In this document: in pieces, positions 60,328 through 64,000 of the stretch
Numbering within the stretch: position 1 is the first letter of the stretch
How the letters are laid out: every line of letters begins with the position of its first letter
From: WHSW01 sp963767285
GTDB lineage: Bacteria; Actinomycetota; Thermoleophilia; Solirubrobacterales; 70-9
Assembly (NCBI GenBank): GCA_963767285.1
Contig: CAVYDJ010000002.1
Coordinates: forward strand, 558,001-622,000
DNA length: 64,000 nt
Direction of reading: 5' to 3'
Position numbers and translations under genes: made by a program
The notes under the pieces: model-generated
Told to the model about the DNA's origin: nothing
The model's input: only the letters and a program-made list of their open reading frames with translations
Databases searched by the model: none

Positions 60328-61311
60328 ATGCCTGAAACGTTTCCTCAGCCACTGGGCGGAAATGAAATGCCTCGTTTCGGCGGCCCTGGGACGATGATGC
60401 GGCTGCCGTCGGCGACGACAGCAGAAGGCCTCGACGCCGCCTTTATCGGCATCCCCTTGGATGTCGGGACTTCGAATCGTCCAGGCGCTAGGTACGGGCC
60501 GCGCTCCGTCCGCGCGGAATCGGTGCTGCTTCGTCCCTACAACATGGGCACTCGTGCGGCGCCCTTCGACTCCCTGCGGGTGGCGGATCTCGGTGACATC
60601 GCGATCAACACGTTCAACCTCGCCAAGAGTGTCGACATCATCACCGAGGCGATGGCCGGCGTCCTTGAAACCGGTTGCCGCCCGTTGTCGATCGGCGGTG
60701 ATCACACGGTGCTTTACGGGATCTTGCGAGCCGTGGCGGAACGCCACGGACCGGTCGGTCTGGTCCACGTCGACGCGCACTCGGATGTAAACGACCAGAT
60801 GTTCGGCGAGGCGGTCACCCATGGAACCCCGATACGTCGCTCCATCGAGGCGGGGCTCGTCGCGCCCGAGCGGGTCGTTCAGATCGGGGTTCGGGGTACC
60901 GGCTACACGGCCGAAGACTTCGATTGGGCTCGGAGCATCGGCTGCAGGGTCGTGCAGGCCGAGGAATGCTGGCACCGTTCGCTGGTCCCGTTGATGGCTG
61001 AGGTGCGCGAGCAACTGGGCGAAGGGCCCGTCTACCTGAGCTTCGACATCGACTCACTCGATCCGAGTCTCGCACCCGGCACAGGCACCCCTGAGATCGG
61101 AGGTTTGACCGCGCCTCAGGCCCTTGAGATCATCCGAGGCCTTCGAGGTCTCGATCTCGTGGGAGCCGATCTGGTCGAGGTTGCCCCTGCCTACGATCCG
61201 TCGGGGAACACCGCGCTCGTGGGCGCAAACATCCTCTACGAGGAGCTCTGCGTGCTTCCCGGCGTCGAGTATCGGGAGCCAGATAACGGGCAGGACGCGT
61301 CGCGGGCATAG
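60328..61311 (+). CDS. Ureohydrolase (agmatinase/arginase family)
   Basis: 327 residues from the ATG at 60328, chosen for GAGGAGAAG nine bases upstream; an in-frame ATG at 60310 has none. Binuclear metal motifs are complete: SIGGDHTVLYG (~125), VDAHSDVND (~148) and SFDIDSLDPSLAPGTGTPE (~238). The family cleaves guanidino compounds (agmatine, guanidinobutyrate, guanidine and others) to urea and an amine. The N-terminal FGGPGTMMRLP resembles agmatinase-like proteins rather than arginase. Substrate cannot be told from sequence alone. Confidence 0.92.
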   Translation: MPETFPQPLGGNEMPRFGGPGTMMRLPSATTAEGLDAAFIGIPLDVGTSNRPGARYGPRSVRAESVLLRPYNMGTRAAPFDSLRVADLGDIAINTFNLAKSVDIITEAMAGVLETGCRPLSIGGDHTVLYGILRAVAERHGPVGLVHVDAHSDVNDQMFGEAVTHGTPIRRSIEAGLVAPERVVQIGVRGTGYTAEDFDWARSIGCRVVQAEECWHRSLVPLMAEVREQLGEGPVYLSFDIDSLDPSLAPGTGTPEIGGLTAPQALEIIRGLRGLDLVGADLVEVAPAYDPSGNTALVGANILYEELCVLPGVEYREPDNGQDASRA

Positions 61312-61333
61312 ACGTAGCCGCAGCCCGGAGCGC

Positions 61334-62599
61334 TCAGGCCCGAGACGTGCGCGACGCAGGGCTCAGTGCCTCAGCCATCGCGTCTGCGAAATCGTCAGCC
61401 TCTCGCTCCTCGAGCCCGGCGATCGTCACTCTCAGCCCGGGTGGCGTGGCGGTTCGAAATCGCTCACCGGCGGCGACGGCCCAGCCCAGTTGCATCAGAT
61501 TGCGGACCGCCGTCCCCTCTTCCTCGACGGGAATCCAAAGCTCGAGGCCGGAACGCCCGATAGAGGCGACTCCGCGGGCTGCAAGTGCGTCCACCACCGC
61601 CCGGCGTCGGCTGACGTAGGTGGCAGCGGCCCGGTCGACCAGGTCGCTCACGCCTTGGTCGTGGAGAAGATCGACAACGAGACTTTGAATCAGGTAGCTC
61701 ACCCAACCACTCGTCAGCAACTGCCGCCCCTGGACGCGGCTGATCGTGTGCTCGTCACCGGCGAGCACCGCCAGGCGCAGGTCCGGGCCGAGAAACTTCG
61801 AAACGGATCGCACGACCGCCCAGCGGCGGCGCCCAGCGGTCAGGGTGTGGTACGGATCGAGCGTCACGGGGCCCGCATGATCATCTTCAATCAACAGCAC
61901 GTCCGGATGCTGGTCGAGCACGTCCTGTAGCTCGGACCGGCGTTCGGCGCTGATCGCGGCTCCAGTGGGGTTTTGCGCTCTCGGTGTCAGCGCGCACGCC
62001 ATCGCACCGGCATGCAGAGCCCGCTCGAGTGCGTCCGGGCGCGGCCCCTGTTCGTCGATCTCGAATCCGATCAGCTTGAGGTCCAGCGTCCGGGCCAGGT
62101 CGAGCACGCCCGTATACCCCGGATCCTCGACCGCAATGGCGTCGCCGGCTCTTAAGCGGGCGGACAGGATTCGCTCGATTGCGTCGAACGTGCCATTCAC
62201 GACGGCTATATGGGCCGGGTTGACCCCGACCTCGCCAAACATGCGATCGAACGTGGTGGCCAAAGCGGGCAGGACGGGCGTCTCTCCGTAGAGATGCTGG
62301 GGCGGTTTCAATCGCGGGATTGCATCGTGCAGTCGAGGAAGCAACTCGGGATCCGGATTCCCGCTACTTACGTCTCGGAGGTGATCTGCGAGTGGGATGA
62401 CATTCCGCGGAGCTATCGGGGGCCGGCTGCTCACACGCGTGCGTCTGCGCTCGTGCGTAGTCACGATCCCCCGCGACCGCAGATCGCGGTATGCGGCTAC
62501 CACCGTGACCGGACTCACGCCGAGCTGTTGCGCGAGGCCGCGAACGGACGGGAGTACCTCACCGGGGGATAGACGTCCCTGTGCGACGAGAGCTTCCAA
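61334..62599 (-). CDS. MocR-type GntR regulator with aminotransferase-like domain
   Basis: 421 residues from a TTG at 62599. Winged helix: PSVRGLAQQLGVSPVTVVAAYRDL. The fold-type I aminotransferase domain carries VEDPGYTGVLDLA, LTPRAQNPTGAAIS, LIEDDHAG and RSVSKFLGPDLRLAVL, with the PLP Lys in SVSKFL. The frame and similarity continue upstream (TAREIAASLEALVAQG) to ~62660, but no ATG/GTG/TTG is there. MocR proteins sense amines or amino acids through PLP. Convergent with the ureohydrolase operon and the likely regulator of it. Confidence 0.9.
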   Translation of the reverse strand: MEALVAQGRLSPGEVLPSVRGLAQQLGVSPVTVVAAYRDLRSRGIVTTHERRRTRVSSRPPIAPRNVIPLADHLRDVSSGNPDPELLPRLHDAIPRLKPPQHLYGETPVLPALATTFDRMFGEVGVNPAHIAVVNGTFDAIERILSARLRAGDAIAVEDPGYTGVLDLARTLDLKLIGFEIDEQGPRPDALERALHAGAMACALTPRAQNPTGAAISAERRSELQDVLDQHPDVLLIEDDHAGPVTLDPYHTLTAGRRRWAVVRSVSKFLGPDLRLAVLAGDEHTISRVQGRQLLTSGWVSYLIQSLVVDLLHDQGVSDLVDRAAATYVSRRRAVVDALAARGVASIGRSGLELWIPVEEEGTAVRNLMQLGWAVAAGERFRTATPPGLRVTIAGLEEREADDFADAMAEALSPASRTSRA

Positions 62600-62740
62600 G
62601 CTGGCCGCGATCTCTCGCGCCGTCCCCCCTCGGACGGGAATGTCGGTCGTTTTCGAGGAAGGCCCGATAATTCAGTGCACCCCGAAGAACTCGCGCCCCC
62701 ATTGCTGCCACGCGACGGGTAGAGTCGTTTCGGTCATCTG

Positions 62741-62780
62741 TACAACTACAGCACTATACTGCAACAGATCACGCTGCAAG
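62741..62780 (-). promoter_or_regulatory. MocR gene promoter with three TTGYA boxes
   Basis: On the minus strand: CTTGCA (62780-62775), GTTGCA (62765-62760) and GTTGTA (62746-62741), spaced 15 and 19 bases. TTGCAG with TACAGA 16 bases on, or TATAGT at 62759-62754, could be the core promoter. An ATCTGT/ACAGAT inverted repeat (62736, 62764) encloses it. Shared boxes with 55490-55510 suggest autoregulation. Confidence 0.55.
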
Positions 62781-62884
62781 CGTGGCCGATCCGCCATCTG
62801 AGCGGGCGCAGCCGATCCAGTGCTAGCAAGGACGGAAGAGCTTACGTCGCTCTCAACGCATCGGTTTCGCTCGGAAACCCCGGC

Positions 62885-62911
62885 CCTCAGCCGTAGAGCT
62901 GGCGGCTGAGG
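62885..62911 (+). promoter_or_regulatory. Hairpin covering the ribosome site of the EamA gene
   Basis: CCTCAGCCG (62885-62893) pairs perfectly with CGGCTGAGG (62903-62911) over a 9-base loop. The right arm contains GAGG of the GAGGT ribosome site, seven bases before the TTG start at 62919, so folding would block translation. Confidence 0.55.
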
Positions 62912-62918
62912 TAGCTCT

Positions 62919-63761
62919 TTGCTCCCCTTCGCACTCGGACTGTCCGCGTCGTTGTGCTGGGGCCTCGCCGACTTCGTCGCGGGAATGGAAACCCGACGTC
63001 TCCCGGGCCTGGTTGTGGTGTGCCTCAGCCAGGTGGTTGGCCTCGTCGGATTGATCGGCTTGGCTGCGGCTCTCGGCGAGATCGCTCTGGATTCACATGC
63101 CGTGCCGGCGGTCCTGGCAGCGGGCCTGAGTAGTTCCGTGGGAGTGATCGTTCTGTACCGCGCGCTTGCCATAGGGCCGATGGGCGTCGTGGCGCCGCTG
63201 TCCGCAACGGGAGCGGTAGTGCCCATCGTCGTCGGACTGGCCGAGGGTGAAGCCCCCACGGAGGTGCAGGTCCTTGGAATCGCCGCGGCCGCGGTCGGTG
63301 TGCTCCTGGTAGCTCAGGATGTAGCACCCGGAAAGGAGCTCAAAGGGGCGATCCCGAAGGGGGTAGCGCTCGCTCTTTTGGCCGCCCTCTGCCTCGGGAT
63401 CACGCTGGCGGCGCTGGATCGGGCCGCTGCCTCGGGCGCGGTCAGCGCAGTGCTGTGGTCGCGGATGACGGCCGTGGCGGTTTTGTGTGGGGTGCTCCTC
63501 ATTCTCAAGCCGCCGCTTACAGGGGTGAGATCGCGGTTTCCTCGGCTCGCGTCAATAGGGGTGCTCGACGCCGGCGCTAACACCCTCTACGCACTCGCGA
63601 CCACGCAGGGCCTGTTGGCGCTTGTCGCGATAGTGGCCTCGCTTTACCCGGTGGCGACCCTCATCTTGGCTCGGGTCTTCCTCGCTGAGCGGCTCCACCC
63701 CCGCCAGAGCGCCGGTATCGGCGCCGCGATGGTCGGAGTGGTGCTGATCGTCGGGGGGTAG
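62919..63761 (+). CDS. EamA/DMT-superfamily transporter
   Basis: 280 residues from a TTG with GAGGT seven bases before it. Ten hydrophobic helices in two EamA halves (FALGLSASLCWGLADFVAG, ALAIGPMGVVAPLSATGAVV, then GVALALLAALCLGITLAALD, ALATTQGLLALVAIVASLYP). The family exports amino acids, nucleotides or drugs. It is divergent from the MocR gene and may export a product or toxic intermediate of the island's pathway. Translation may be limited by the upstream hairpin. Confidence 0.88.
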   Translation: MLPFALGLSASLCWGLADFVAGMETRRLPGLVVVCLSQVVGLVGLIGLAAALGEIALDSHAVPAVLAAGLSSSVGVIVLYRALAIGPMGVVAPLSATGAVVPIVVGLAEGEAPTEVQVLGIAAAAVGVLLVAQDVAPGKELKGAIPKGVALALLAALCLGITLAALDRAAASGAVSAVLWSRMTAVAVLCGVLLILKPPLTGVRSRFPRLASIGVLDAGANTLYALATTQGLLALVAIVASLYPVATLILARVFLAERLHPRQSAGIGAAMVGVVLIVGG

Positions 63762-63795
63762 GGGCCGCGGCGGGGCGGAAGGAGGCGCATCCGGC

Positions 63796-64000
63796 TGTTC
63801 AATCGCGTCATCCCAGAGACTTCAAGCACCTCGCCGCACTTGCTCGAATATTCGTGGGTGGTAGCGAGAAACGGATCGGGCCGCGTATCGGATCTCGGTG
63901 CGACGCACGGAGCTAGCACGGCGCTGCTGCATCTCGCGCGAAGGAGGAGCGAGCCCGTCCCGCAAAACGCACGAAAAGCATGGAATGGCATGACCGGCCA
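63796..64000 (+). CDS. Partial reading frame at the right edge, methyltransferase-like
   Basis: GGAAGGAGG at 63778-63786 is a strong ribosome site. The frame behind it is open to the window end and reads LFNRVIPETSSTSPHLLEYSW, then GSGRVSDLGATHGASTALLH, which faintly resembles the N-terminus and motif I of a SAM-dependent methyltransferase. The only starts available are CTG (63796) or ATC (63790). Low certainty; the rest lies outside the window. Confidence 0.3.

Overview
The window is high-GC actinobacterial DNA. Three things point to the Thermoleophilia (a Solirubrobacterales-like bacterium): many secreted proteins with lysine-rich C-terminal modules, recurring N-terminal segments of the 'VVAYLALFVAIGG' type, and a six-gene Mce operon with system I cytochrome c maturation genes. 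This assignment is an inference; no rRNA gene is present to test it.

Layout. 0-12 kb: a partial secreted CocE-type hydrolase; an HxlR regulator divergent from a BBE-type FAD oxidoreductase with a shared operator-like dyad; an FG-GAP secreted protein; an rph-rdgB-CDF transporter run; roadblock-like and small proteins; a PhoX-family protein and a TMEM175-like channel. 12-19 kb: a secreted beta-propeller gene divergent from a sigma factor fused to an anti-sigma-like zinc finger and a membrane segment, followed by two secreted-protein genes broken by frameshifts, then ccmH and a TlpA/CcmG thioredoxin and tRNA-Gly(CCC). 19-33 kb: a hicBA islet beside the tRNA, small enzymes, a sulfotransferase, two giant tandem paralogues with 17 ELW-SDGT repeats and an almost identical 345 bp 3' end, a GPx-like lipoprotein, a Ca-binding repeat protein and an SDR (the last two frameshifted). 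32-38 kb: ccmE, an STAS protein, ccmF, a CcmI-like protein, secG and a short solute-binding lipoprotein. 38-42.5 kb: Rieske/OsmC pair, PadR and Lrp regulators, a methyltransferase and a beta-helix secreted protein. 42.5-52 kb: six overlapping mce genes on the minus strand, with no YrbE permease in the window. 52-55.5 kb: four tiny genes, tRNA 3'-end fragments and a second VCBS protein.

55.5-63.8 kb looks like an acquired catabolic island. It holds a NitT/TauT-type ABC transporter (binding protein, permease, ATPase) coupled by 4-base overlaps to a phosphotriesterase-family hydrolase and a flavin split-barrel protein, then a ureohydrolase, a convergent MocR-type regulator and an EamA exporter. 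The same TTGYA boxes sit upstream of the ABC operon and of the MocR gene, so I infer that MocR controls uptake and hydrolysis of an unidentified, possibly guanidino, compound.

Caution: at least nine single-base frame breaks occur in five genes (about 16.0-17.9 kb and 31.5-32.2 kb), and several genes lack a normal start codon. Local consensus errors are at least as likely as real gene decay.
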